Shown here one piece after another: positions 35,841-43,929 of a stretch of DNA of 64,000 nucleotides. The DNA is taken from the NCBI GenBank assembly GCA_009859145.1, contig VRVR01000049.1, forward strand, positions 1 to 64,000, read 5' to 3'. Below the pieces are notes generated by a model that saw only the letters and a program-made list of their open reading frames with translations, was not told where the DNA came from and searched no databases. The translations under genes were made by a program, and so were the position numbers. The stretch is from Andalucia godoyi (lineage: Eukaryota > Discoba > Jakobea > Jakobida > Andaluciidae). Position 1 is the stretch's first letter. Each line of letters begins with the position of its first letter.

Positions 35841-37280
35841 ATGTTTGAAACAGTTCAGTTCCAAGCGTATTCGACGCCGACTGCAGTGCTGAAGAGAATA
35901 GGACCGTATCTTCTTGGGCCCCTACTTGGACAAGGATCGTATGGGAAAGTGAAGGAAGGAATCCACTCGGAGACACTTCGACGAGTCGCAATCAAGATTT
36001 ACAAGATTAGCAAATTGCGAAGGACGCCTGGAGCCGAAGAACGAGTGAAGAAGGAGGTGCAGATTCTAAAGTCGCTGAAGCACCCGAATGTGATTGCGCT
36101 TATTGAGACCATGTCGGTTCCCGAGAAGGGTAAGATTTACGTCGTTCTTGAACATGTTGGTGGAGGAACATTGCAGAGTTTGATTGAGAAGTCGACGTTT
36201 CGGCCTGTGCTCGAGCGTCGCGGACTGAATGACGCCACAGCCAATGGAGTGAGCAGTAGCTCGGGCACAGGCACCAGTGCGGGTGCGGGTGCGGGTGCGG
36301 GTGGCGCGCCAAAGAAGGGAGAGTCGTCACTGTTTATTGGAGATGATGAAAAGGCGGACGGTGGTGTGCAGAGAGAGCCGTCAGGGAGTGCGCATGCATC
36401 GGCTGTCGTTGCTGGCGGAGGAAGCCAAAGCGAGAAGCCAGCCCTGTCGTTTGAGCAAGCAAAGGCGTTGTTTGTGCAGCTTGTCGAGGCTTTGGAGTAT
36501 CTTCAGTCGAGGGGAATCGTGCACGGGGATATCAAGCCGGACAACATTCTGCTGACAACGGACGGTCAGTTGAAGCTGTCGGACTTTGGATCTGCAATTC
36601 GACTCGACGCGTATGAATCGTCGGACATGACGAGGTCGGTGCTAGGATCCCCCGCGTTTTATGCACCGGAAGTGGCGTCTGGTGAGGAGCAGGTGTCGGG
36701 GTTCAAGGTGGACATTTGGGCTGCGGGTGTTACGCTGTACTACATGGTTGTCGGCGAGCTTCCCTTCAAGGGAAGAAATCTCTTTGATTTGATGGAGAAG
36801 ATCGAAGAAGCAGACTTTTCCATTCCAATTGATCTCAAGGACCACGGCGCGATTGCAGATGTGATCCGCGGATCGCTGTGCAGAGACGACGAAGACCGGT
36901 GGGACATTCACAGAATCAAGTCTTCAAAGTGGCTTGAAGGCTCTGCAAACACGTATGTTCCAGGAGGCGACAGGATTCGGGAGCTTTTCCCTGGTCTGGA
37001 GCGAAAGAAGAAGGGCAGAGAGTCGACGCTGCGGCTCCTCCTGGTGGTTGCGCAGGCCGTGCACATGGAGGAAGGCCACGAACGAGACGAGCTGCTTCAG
37101 TCCGCCATCGAAAAGTTCCAGCGAGAAAGCGAACCGTATCTCGATGTTCTCGAGCACGAAGGTGAAGAAGACGACGACGACAACGACAATGACGATGCTG
37201 ACGACGATGGAGAGCAAGAAGCTGCGGACAATAAGAAGACCAGCAAGAAGAAACAGAAGAAGAAGTGTTCTGTGATGTAA
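35841..37280 (+). CDS. STK11: LKB1/STK11-like Ser/Thr kinase with a CAAX tail, 479 aa
   Basis: LKB1 is the master upstream kinase of AMPK-type kinases. From the ATG at 35841: IGPYLLGPLLGQGSYGKVKE, KLRRTPGAEERVKKEVQILK, catalytic loop HGDIKPDN (near 227), SDFGSA (near 247), GSPAFYAPEVASG and SGFKVDIWAAGVTLYYMVVG match LKB1 in detail. A roughly 95-residue low-complexity insertion (Gly/Ser/Ala-rich, about 110-205) splits the domain between the hinge and the catalytic loop. The C terminus is an acidic tract, then KKKCSVM, a CAAX box predicted to be farnesylated, as in animal LKB1. In the catalytic loop HGD replaces the usual HKD/HRD. STRAD and MO25 are not in this window. Confidence 0.92.
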   Translation: MFETVQFQAYSTPTAVLKRIGPYLLGPLLGQGSYGKVKEGIHSETLRRVAIKIYKISKLRRTPGAEERVKKEVQILKSLKHPNVIALIETMSVPEKGKIYVVLEHVGGGTLQSLIEKSTFRPVLERRGLNDATANGVSSSSGTGTSAGAGAGAGGAPKKGESSLFIGDDEKADGGVQREPSGSAHASAVVAGGGSQSEKPALSFEQAKALFVQLVEALEYLQSRGIVHGDIKPDNILLTTDGQLKLSDFGSAIRLDAYESSDMTRSVLGSPAFYAPEVASGEEQVSGFKVDIWAAGVTLYYMVVGELPFKGRNLFDLMEKIEEADFSIPIDLKDHGAIADVIRGSLCRDDEDRWDIHRIKSSKWLEGSANTYVPGGDRIRELFPGLERKKKGRESTLRLLLVVAQAVHMEEGHERDELLQSAIEKFQRESEPYLDVLEHEGEEDDDDNDNDDADDDGEQEAADNKKTSKKKQKKKCSVM

Positions 37281-37355
37281 TAAATACATACATACATACA
37301 CACGTAATGGATCATGGATAACAACAAGGAATGATAAATTAAAGCTATTCACGCG

Positions 37356-37685
37356 TCATAGATATGGAGGATGCACAGTTGCGCAGGCCCCAGACGCCTT
37401 TGCAGACGCCGTCGAGGCTGCATTCTCTGCGAAATCGGGGACTTGTGTTTCGTAGTTTCTCTTGAGCAGTCGGTACTTGTGCAGATAGACCAGCGCCTCG
37501 AGCTCCTTCAACACATATTCGGCCCTCTCGGTGATGCGTGAAAACGTCTCGGGATCAGACAAATCGGCCGCTGCTTGCTTTTGAAACGCCGCCTTGATCC
37601 GCGGCTTCAGCTTCGCAGGGCCCTCGGGATAGTCCTTTGCAATCCACATGAACGACTTGTACAGACTCCGAACCCTCGGATGCAT
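37356..37685 (-). CDS. ETFRF1: LYR-motif protein ETFRF1 (LYRM5), 109 aa
   Basis: A small mitochondrial LYR protein that strips FAD from electron-transfer flavoprotein in animals. Visible are an LYK variant of the LYR start (RVRSLYKSFMWIAKDYPEGP), the basic helix KLKPRIKAAFQKQ and the block AEYVLKELEALVYLHKYRLL, which closely follows the family's FVMKELEALYFLRKYR. The family is about 90 aa; the extra Ala-rich C terminus is not conserved. A CT-rich tract (purine-rich on the sense strand) lies directly upstream. The 3' end is about 75 bases from the end of LKB1. Confidence 0.88.
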   Translation of the reverse strand: MHPRVRSLYKSFMWIAKDYPEGPAKLKPRIKAAFQKQAAADLSDPETFSRITERAEYVLKELEALVYLHKYRLLKRNYETQVPDFAENAASTASAKASGACATVHPPYL

Positions 37686-37952
37686 TCTCTATTTCTCTCA
37701 GTCCCTCTCTTTATTTCTCTCAGTCCCTCTCTCTGTTTCTCTTCTCCACCACAAACTCTCCTCTCTCTCCACACCTCACAGTCTCACTAGTCGCCAGCAG
37801 ACACTTTGGAAGTTTTTTGTGTCGCGTAGACACTTGTCGACCCCCTTTTATTCGCATTTTGCTGCAGCAAACCTCTTTCCCTTCCACAAAGGACGCAATC
37901 CGAGTCGCGTACAGTCAGAGAAGAAACGGAAAGGGAACAAGTACGTCTGCAG
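37686..37952. other. Promoter-side spacer of ETFRF1
   Basis: Dominated by CT repeats (CTCTCAGTCCCTCTCT occurs twice at 37695-37735). It ends where the interspersed repeat copy A begins. Confidence 0.6.
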
Positions 37953-38569
37953 TATATACACTGAACATGCATATCTACGAATAGACATGCATATTCAGTC
38001 TTGCATCCCGTCGCCGGAAAGGAGATAGGCCCCCAACACGTCTCACGGCATTCTTCAGATAGATGTTCCGCGCTCCGTTCCCAATCTCGATCAATCGGTG
38101 AGCCACGTTCTCGGCGTGACATGTTGTTCCTGAGAAGGGTGCATTTTGATTCTGACGGCCCTAGCAGCAGGCGCTTTCGTGTCCTCAGTTGCAGCGATTG
38201 ATGCACCTGGAGATACGAGGGTAGGAAGAGGCGGTCGGCGTAGTGACACGCGGTCTCTTAGTAGGTCTGCGGGACCTAGGAGGCCCTGTATCGAGCGGTG
38301 TAGGAGAATGCGTCGTCCCAGCGCACTCACGCCCATATTTGAATAAAATAGTGAAACCAAAAAAGTGAAACCAACGAATGATAGAATAGATGGCCACGGA
38401 TGCTGCGTTAAAGAGTGTCGAAAATGTGTTACCTAATGAATTCTGGCCGAGCGTGCGTAAGCACGAATTCCCTGTGAAACAAACGTGCTACTGTCGGCCA
38501 GTATTGACCGTGTCTGTTTATGTGTACTTCCTTCCGTATGCATGACAATGACGTGTTATTATTCAACGG
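37953..38569 (+). repeat. Interspersed repeat, copy A (617 bp)
   Basis: This stretch is about 85-90% identical by eye to the reverse complement of 47439-47948. It starts tatatacactgaacatgcat, contains an imperfect palindrome (about 37960-37998), a shared central block with no conserved single reading frame, and ends atgacgtgtta(t/c)attcaacgg. Copy A has about 65 extra bases (38388-38455) absent from copy B. No terminal inverted repeats, target duplication or coding domain are seen. It could be a non-autonomous mobile element, a solo LTR-like relic or a duplicated regulatory region. Confidence 0.8.
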
Positions 38570-38626
38570 CAACGGCAACAAGAAGAGGAAAGAGGAAAGA
38601 GGAAGGAGGAAAGAAGAAGATCCTGG

Positions 38627-39379
38627 ATGACGCTACTGAACTTTATTTCCGTGTCGACGCTGGCGTTTGGGCCTACGTTGCTGCTGATTCGTGGGAGCCG
38701 TCTTTCGGATCCGGAATGCACGCCAGCGCTGGTTCGCAGTGCATTTTTCTACATTGTGGCGCATCTGTTCAAGTCACTGTGCATTGCGACGCTGGCGCCG
38801 GAATCGCTCTTGCAGTCGGAAATGTTTGCGGCGGTTCTTCTGTCCGCGACGTCCATCACGGAGCTCCTTGTGATGTTCCGTCTGTTCGCAGTAACGCTCT
38901 CGGGGAGAGTTGCACAAAGGATATCGACGGTCGGTGTCGCGCGATTCTGGATCGTCGGAAGTGCGTGGGCACTGTGTGATGCGTTTCCGCGCTTCTTGTC
39001 GTTCTGGATCGGCGCGCGAGGCCCGGCATTCGATTGGAAACACGTTCAATCGGCCATAGACGCAAATGCCTCGTTGCTGTATCTCGTCGCGTTGGCTGCC
39101 GCCATGCAAATGCGAGTCGCCACTACCACTGCAAAGGCATCCGCAAGGTCTGCTTCGAGCGGTAAACAGGGATGTGCAGTCGCAACGTGGAAGCTGGATG
39201 TGCTCTTATGCTCCGCGCTTGTCGATCCGTTTGTCGCGCAACTCGCTGCACACGACCCGGTTACGATTCTTGCATTCCACATTGCTCGAGCCGTGCTCGT
39301 TGCAGCTGCTGCCTGGGCCTGCTGGACTGCCTCCCAACGCTCCACCTCGTCCGTCTCTTCCCGCGCCAAAAAACAGTGA
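38627..39379 (+). CDS. TMEM147: TMEM147 homologue (BOS/multi-pass translocon complex), 250 aa
   Basis: An ER membrane protein that works with Nicalin and NOMO and with the multi-pass translocon. The ATG at 38627 gives MTLLNFISVSTLAFGPTLLL, the typical family start. The strongest match is WIGARGPAFDWKHVQSAIDA with NASLLYLVALAAAMQM, nearly the same as the animal WVGARGIEFDWKYIQ region. Six or seven membrane segments are visible. A short Ala/Ser-rich loop and a Ser-rich tail are local additions. The ATG lies 57 bases after repeat copy A, so the repeat may include its promoter. Confidence 0.88.
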   Translation: MTLLNFISVSTLAFGPTLLLIRGSRLSDPECTPALVRSAFFYIVAHLFKSLCIATLAPESLLQSEMFAAVLLSATSITELLVMFRLFAVTLSGRVAQRISTVGVARFWIVGSAWALCDAFPRFLSFWIGARGPAFDWKHVQSAIDANASLLYLVALAAAMQMRVATTTAKASARSASSGKQGCAVATWKLDVLLCSALVDPFVAQLAAHDPVTILAFHIARAVLVAAAAWACWTASQRSTSSVSSRAKKQ

Positions 39380-39480
39380 TCGTTGGGGGGGGGGGCAAAA
39401 TCCTCGGCTGTTGTAAAAGCAAAACAAAACAAAACTCCTTGTCCCAGAATACAAAAAGATCAAAGAAAGCAACCCAACCT

Positions 39481-39505
39481 CCCTAACCCTAACCCTCTAA
39501 CCCTC
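39481..39505 (+). repeat. Short interstitial telomere-like repeat
   Basis: ccctaaccctaaccctctaa plus ccctc contains three TTAGGG-type units (complement strand), one imperfect, about 200 bases upstream of the OB-fold protein gene at 39699. It could be a telo-box bound by a TRF/Tbf1-like factor, or the scar of a repaired break. Confidence 0.85.
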
Positions 39506-39532
39506 GGTTCCGTTAACCTCAAGTTCCTGTTT

Positions 39533-39543
39533 TTTGGCGCCAA
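39533..39543 (+). promoter_or_regulatory. E2F-like palindrome
   Basis: tttggcgccaa, a symmetric match to the E2F core TTTSSCGC, lies 156 bases before the ATG of the RPA/RADX-like gene. A second match (ttcccgcgccaaaa, 39358-39371) lies at the end of TMEM147. The placement fits S-phase control of a DNA-replication gene; this is inference. Confidence 0.4.
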
Positions 39544-39698
39544 TCTCGAACAAATAGCCAATCTAGCAGCCTCAAATGACATGCTTTTTGCTGGGTTTTC
39601 TGCATAATAACGTTACTTGTTTAATTGTTTAAGTATACTGGAATTTTTTTGCTGCTTTAAAAAAAGGCCATACAGGTTAGAGCAGTGATAGGAAATAG

Positions 39699-42158
39699 AT
39701 GAGTCGAAGGATACCGACGAGAGCGACGTCTCGAGCTGGATTCCGAGAAGCTTCCCAAGTCTCCGACTCTGATTTCGACGAAGCTGAAGACGATCTGGAG
39801 AATTTTGAAAACGACTATGCGGTTTTCAAGCCCTCTGCGGCTCGACCGTCTCGATCCGTGGCCGCCACCACCACCGCCGCCGCCGCCGCAAAGCCGAGCA
39901 CAAATCCTAGTCGTCGTGCTGGGTTTGGAACGGGATCAGGAATTGCAAGCTCGTCGAACAGTCGGGACAGCAAGCCTTCGTCTGCGCGACGGGCTGTTGC
40001 TGACGATGATGCGGAGCTGGGGTTTGGTGGGAATTCCGAAGCAGAGGGAAGGTCCCGGAATCGTCGGGCTGGGTTGAGAAGCGGAAACGGTGCAGACTCC
40101 GAGGCAGAGAAGGGGCCGGTGCCGGTGCCGACAAATGGGCACCGAGGCGCGTCGAGGCCCGCTGCAGAGGTGGATGATGTTTTGTCGGAAGGTCCGAAGG
40201 TGAAGCGACGGCGGATGACGGCAAGGAAGCGTGTGAGTGCTGCTGTGAGACCGCTCTCGGATTACGTGAGTGCGGGTGGAGTCGATCGCTTGGTGGCGTT
40301 CCAGGAATGGGATGTGTCGGACATCCAGGGATCGTTAAATCGAAAGACGCTGGATGTTGTCTTGCTTAGGGTGAAGCGGTACTTTGCAGACAAGAGATCA
40401 AAGGACCTTGTCGGACTGCAAGGAGAGTGGCCGACTCCAGAGCCAGGGACGTTGTTTGATGTGGATGTTACGGATGGAGTGTTTATTGCAAGAGCGGTTG
40501 CACATCCGTCGTTGAATGCAGCGATGCTGAAGGGCGATGTAGTCGAGGGATCGGTGGTTCGCCTGACAGGGGTTACGAGAAGGTACGACGCAACGCAACT
40601 GGGACCGCAACCGTTGCTGATGGTGACCGAAATGACGCAGATCGAAGCACTTCCAGCAGCAATGTTTCGTGACCTGACAGACGCTGCGCTCTCGTTCGAA
40701 ATCAAGTCCCCGCTCGCGACAAAACTGCGGGACATTCCACTGGCTGCCCACAGAGAGTACTATCTGGCACCGCACACGGACGATGTCATTCTACCAAGAA
40801 CCATTTTGGAACGGCCTGTTGACCCAGCGACAGAGACTCCGCCGAATGTGTCGCTGTTGCGATGGGGCAAACGAGTGACCATTGCCTCGGGAATGTCGTC
40901 GTTTGCATCGAAGCACTCCAAGTACAAGAAGCAATTTGCGGCAGAAGAAGGACAGTTCATGCTGGTGCGACTGGTGCGGCGTGGAAACATGCACCACTAT
41001 GGAAGACCAGAAAGCGATCCGCACGATCCATTTCCGATCAATGTCACTTTGATGATCGCAGATGAGACTCACACTGACCTGGTCCCTCTGGTGTGCTGGG
41101 GTGCGTCTTACATTTTGCGACAATCCGACTGGGATGCTCTGGTTTCAGGTGCCCTTCTTCTGATTTCTGGTTTCCGGATCAAGCAAAACTACGGCGATGG
41201 CTCCGTTGAAATTTCCATCAACGCCAGAAATCCCCCTGGTCGCATTTTCGTCATCCGGGATGTTCCGGCGGATGTCGAGACTCGCGTTCCGCGCAGCATC
41301 GTCGACTCCCTGATTCATGTGTACTCTCCACTACAACTGATGCACGTTCCGGATTCACAGGTCGTGTGTCTGTCTGCAGCCATCATTTATGCTTCTCCGA
41401 CGAACCAGATCCACAACAAGCGGTACACCCGATGGTTCTTGTGCGGTTCTCCCAGCGAATGCGATTACCTGTTTGCACTGGAAGCCATCGCGACCTCCGT
41501 AGCACAAGCAAAGCTGCTGGAGTTTTTCGAGCCCGGAGACGTAATTGACGCACAGCATGTCAAGGTCAGTTCGCTGCACGGGCAGTTCCCGCATCCACGT
41601 CCACGTATCGTCTTTGCGCGATCCACGTGGTTCTCGTCGTTCGGTCGACGTGTCTCGGAAGAAGCGTTCACGACGGCGTGGGACAAGGATATCTTTGTCA
41701 AGGATCGAGTGTTTCCACCGCTGTCTATCGACCCTTCTGTGAAAGACTATGCGTACGTCCACGGCATTTCCGGGCTTTCGAGTGTAGTCGTGACACCCAT
41801 CAAGGAAATCTCTCTGATCAAAGATTCGCTGGTGATGAATGAATTCAAGACTTGCCTAACCCAAGGCCGTGTTGTCAGCACGTCTCGGTCGCAAATTATG
41901 ATGATGGACGTCAACGAGACCGATGCGCGTTCTGCTTCTAACATTTTTGGTTTTCTGATGCCCGAGGATGGTCAGTCCATTCAAACAAGGTCCAGAAAAC
42001 AAAATGCGTTTGTATTCCTGCAAACCGACGATGACGAGGAGCTTGAAGAAGTTCCCGTTTTGCTCCAGCCAGGCCAAATCATCTGTGTGGCCTGTGCAAT
42101 CAGTGCCTCTGGAATTCGTGCAACTCACGTATTTCCTCCATTCACCGCATCCTCTTGA
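39699..42158 (+). CDS. RPA/RADX-like OB-fold protein, 819 aa
   Basis: Residues 1-180 are disordered, with acidic, Ala- and Ser-rich parts and a basic KVKRRRMTARKR nuclear signal. From about residue 215 an OB-fold follows the RPA70/RADX pattern: DVVLLRVKRYF, FDVDVTDGVFIARAVAHPSL, LKGDVVEGSVVRLTGV and PLLMVTEM. A second OB-like region (about 420-520) contains FMLVRLVRRG, VTLMIADETHTDLVPLVCWG and SGALLLISGFRIK. RADX binds single-stranded DNA at stalled forks and tempers RAD51. The order of domains supports RADX more than RPA1, since no zinc ribbon is seen, but POT1-type proteins are not excluded. The interstitial telomeric repeat and E2F-like sites upstream are noteworthy. Confidence 0.72.
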   Translation: MSRRIPTRATSRAGFREASQVSDSDFDEAEDDLENFENDYAVFKPSAARPSRSVAATTTAAAAAKPSTNPSRRAGFGTGSGIASSSNSRDSKPSSARRAVADDDAELGFGGNSEAEGRSRNRRAGLRSGNGADSEAEKGPVPVPTNGHRGASRPAAEVDDVLSEGPKVKRRRMTARKRVSAAVRPLSDYVSAGGVDRLVAFQEWDVSDIQGSLNRKTLDVVLLRVKRYFADKRSKDLVGLQGEWPTPEPGTLFDVDVTDGVFIARAVAHPSLNAAMLKGDVVEGSVVRLTGVTRRYDATQLGPQPLLMVTEMTQIEALPAAMFRDLTDAALSFEIKSPLATKLRDIPLAAHREYYLAPHTDDVILPRTILERPVDPATETPPNVSLLRWGKRVTIASGMSSFASKHSKYKKQFAAEEGQFMLVRLVRRGNMHHYGRPESDPHDPFPINVTLMIADETHTDLVPLVCWGASYILRQSDWDALVSGALLLISGFRIKQNYGDGSVEISINARNPPGRIFVIRDVPADVETRVPRSIVDSLIHVYSPLQLMHVPDSQVVCLSAAIIYASPTNQIHNKRYTRWFLCGSPSECDYLFALEAIATSVAQAKLLEFFEPGDVIDAQHVKVSSLHGQFPHPRPRIVFARSTWFSSFGRRVSEEAFTTAWDKDIFVKDRVFPPLSIDPSVKDYAYVHGISGLSSVVVTPIKEISLIKDSLVMNEFKTCLTQGRVVSTSRSQIMMMDVNETDARSASNIFGFLMPEDGQSIQTRSRKQNAFVFLQTDDDEELEEVPVLLQPGQIICVACAISASGIRATHVFPPFTASS

Positions 42159-42272
42159 GATGCTTCTCCTTTCATCCATTCCAGCAGCAATTCAGATGTA
42201 AATATCGTTGGTGAAACGTGATATGGACCGCAACAACAGAGAAACGAAGAAGAAGAAACCCTCTCCGAGGAC

Positions 42273-43535
42273 TCAGCTCATGTACTCCGGCTGGTAATGC
42301 TGCGGAGGGGCGGGGATCACGCCGCCGTGCTGACTCTGGAACTCGGGGACCACATGCCAAAGACCCTCCAGCTCCGCCCATATGTTCTGAAGCAAGACGA
42401 AGTCGCCTGAATCGACGCGCATGGAAACGTAAGCTTTGTGGTTGTTGTGGCTGACACGATAGTAGCACTGATACCGGATGTTTGGCGTATCGTTCCGCGC
42501 CACCATGTGTGCAACCTTGTGGTGCGCAATGACGACGTCGCCAGCATTCATCATCACCGCATGGGCGTTGGGCAACTTTGGTTTTTCCGGGTGCTCTCCT
42601 CGTGTGTGCGCAGCCAGCCAACTAGGAGTGATTCGATGGGAACCAGGAAACACCACAAGGTTACCTGCCTCTGCGCTTTCCTGGGTCGACAGACATACAC
42701 CCACCAGCAGCGTAAACGGTGAATGCTGCCCCTTGTCGTTTCCGTCAGTGTGCCAGCCTTGCATGTGCGCTCTGGCGTGTGTCGCGTCACCTCTGTATCC
42801 CGGAAACCGAAGTGCAGTCTGTGCACCGCCCACGGGACTGAGGTTTCCCTTTCCAACCATGGACTCCAGCAGTGGCCACACATGGGTTCGCATGACAAGA
42901 TGCACAAGCGCAGGATCGTGGCTGTGTTCCATCGCATTTCCCGCAGAATCAAAGAGCATTCGGTTGATGCTCTTCAGCGCAGCATCCACAAACGGCTTTG
43001 GAACCACGCCCGGAACCACAATGAATCCATCCTGCACAAACATTCTCTTTGAATTGTCGTCCAAAGCAATAGTCGGGTCAAGCGCAAGTCCGTCCGGATG
43101 GTTCCCTTGTGGAACAATCCGGATCGAGCGCACCTGGAAACCAGACGCCTCTACATCCGTAGCCCTTGCGTCTCCCACCCACACGTTCGTCGCATCAACC
43201 CCAAGACACCATCCCTTCTGCGTGTGCGCAATCGGTCTGAACTGAACCAGCTTTCCGGGCTGCTCATGGACCATAAACTGCGCCTGTGCACCGCCTTGGC
43301 CCCAAGGCTCCACGATCCCCGCATCGCTCACTTTCAGCGTCTTGTTCTCCGGATGGTGGATGATGTGAAACGTAACACGCTTCGGCGGCGACTGCAGTCC
43401 AATCCGGAAGTGACACACGAGGCCCGTTCGAGGATGCCGAAGCTCCACAAACCCACCGTGCGTAAGCGCATCCAATCCAATCGGACCGTCCAAAGGGTAG
43501 CATATGCTCCCAGGAAGCAAGCCCAGCTTATCCAT
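42273..43535 (-). CDS. PhyH-like Fe(II)/2-oxoglutarate dioxygenase, 420 aa
   Basis: The C-terminal 260 residues are a phytanoyl-CoA dioxygenase (PhyH)-type jelly roll: VQDGFIVVPGVVPKPFVDAA, the HxD pair in MQGWHTDGND, VVFPGSHRITPSW and AHHKVAHMVA, with the distal His and a following Arg that would bind 2-oxoglutarate. The N-terminal 150 residues are a beta-rich domain of unknown kind (ELRHPRTGLVCHFRIG). The substrate cannot be told; PhyH relatives hydroxylate lipids and small metabolites. No presequence or peroxisomal PTS1 is seen (it ends EYMS). Confidence 0.85.
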   Translation of the reverse strand: MDKLGLLPGSICYPLDGPIGLDALTHGGFVELRHPRTGLVCHFRIGLQSPPKRVTFHIIHHPENKTLKVSDAGIVEPWGQGGAQAQFMVHEQPGKLVQFRPIAHTQKGWCLGVDATNVWVGDARATDVEASGFQVRSIRIVPQGNHPDGLALDPTIALDDNSKRMFVQDGFIVVPGVVPKPFVDAALKSINRMLFDSAGNAMEHSHDPALVHLVMRTHVWPLLESMVGKGNLSPVGGAQTALRFPGYRGDATHARAHMQGWHTDGNDKGQHSPFTLLVGVCLSTQESAEAGNLVVFPGSHRITPSWLAAHTRGEHPEKPKLPNAHAVMMNAGDVVIAHHKVAHMVARNDTPNIRYQCYYRVSHNNHKAYVSMRVDSGDFVLLQNIWAELEGLWHVVPEFQSQHGGVIPAPPQHYQPEYMS

Positions 43536-43929
43536 CTTTGCACTATCCGTTACCGTCCATTATACACCGGGTACAATCCATGATAATCCATTGCAAAGCC
43601 ACTCCATCATATGACATGAATGACATGAAGTACAGCAGCACATAACCGAGTCATTTGTCCTGCGCTGCTTGATGCTAGGTCACATGCAACATAATAATGG
43701 CAATGACAATAACATAATAAACACGGCAAACGACAAGGATATATACAACGTGAAAATCATCTAATGGCTATTATTTACGAGTGTGCGAGCCCCGAGACGA
43801 ATCCAAATACTTGCGTCTGGCAGCTGGCTTGCCCCAAGAAGGAAAGAGAACAGAGAGAACCCGAGGAAGAAACAGTCAGTTGGGAAAATAGGAACGAAAG
43901 CAGCAGATCATCGCAATTCTTGCAACCAT
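43536..43929. other. Intergenic region
   Basis: Promoter side of the PhyH-like gene and 3' flank of VPS41. It has repeated ATGACATGA motifs (43612-43630) and AT-rich DNA near 43690-43760. No gene supported. Confidence 0.5.

Noticed and set aside
37953-38569. Coding capacity of the interspersed repeat (signal-peptide-like frame LTALAAGAFVSSVAAIDAPG)
   Set aside because: The frame has no ATG, follows a stop codon closely and is not kept in the same frame in copy B.
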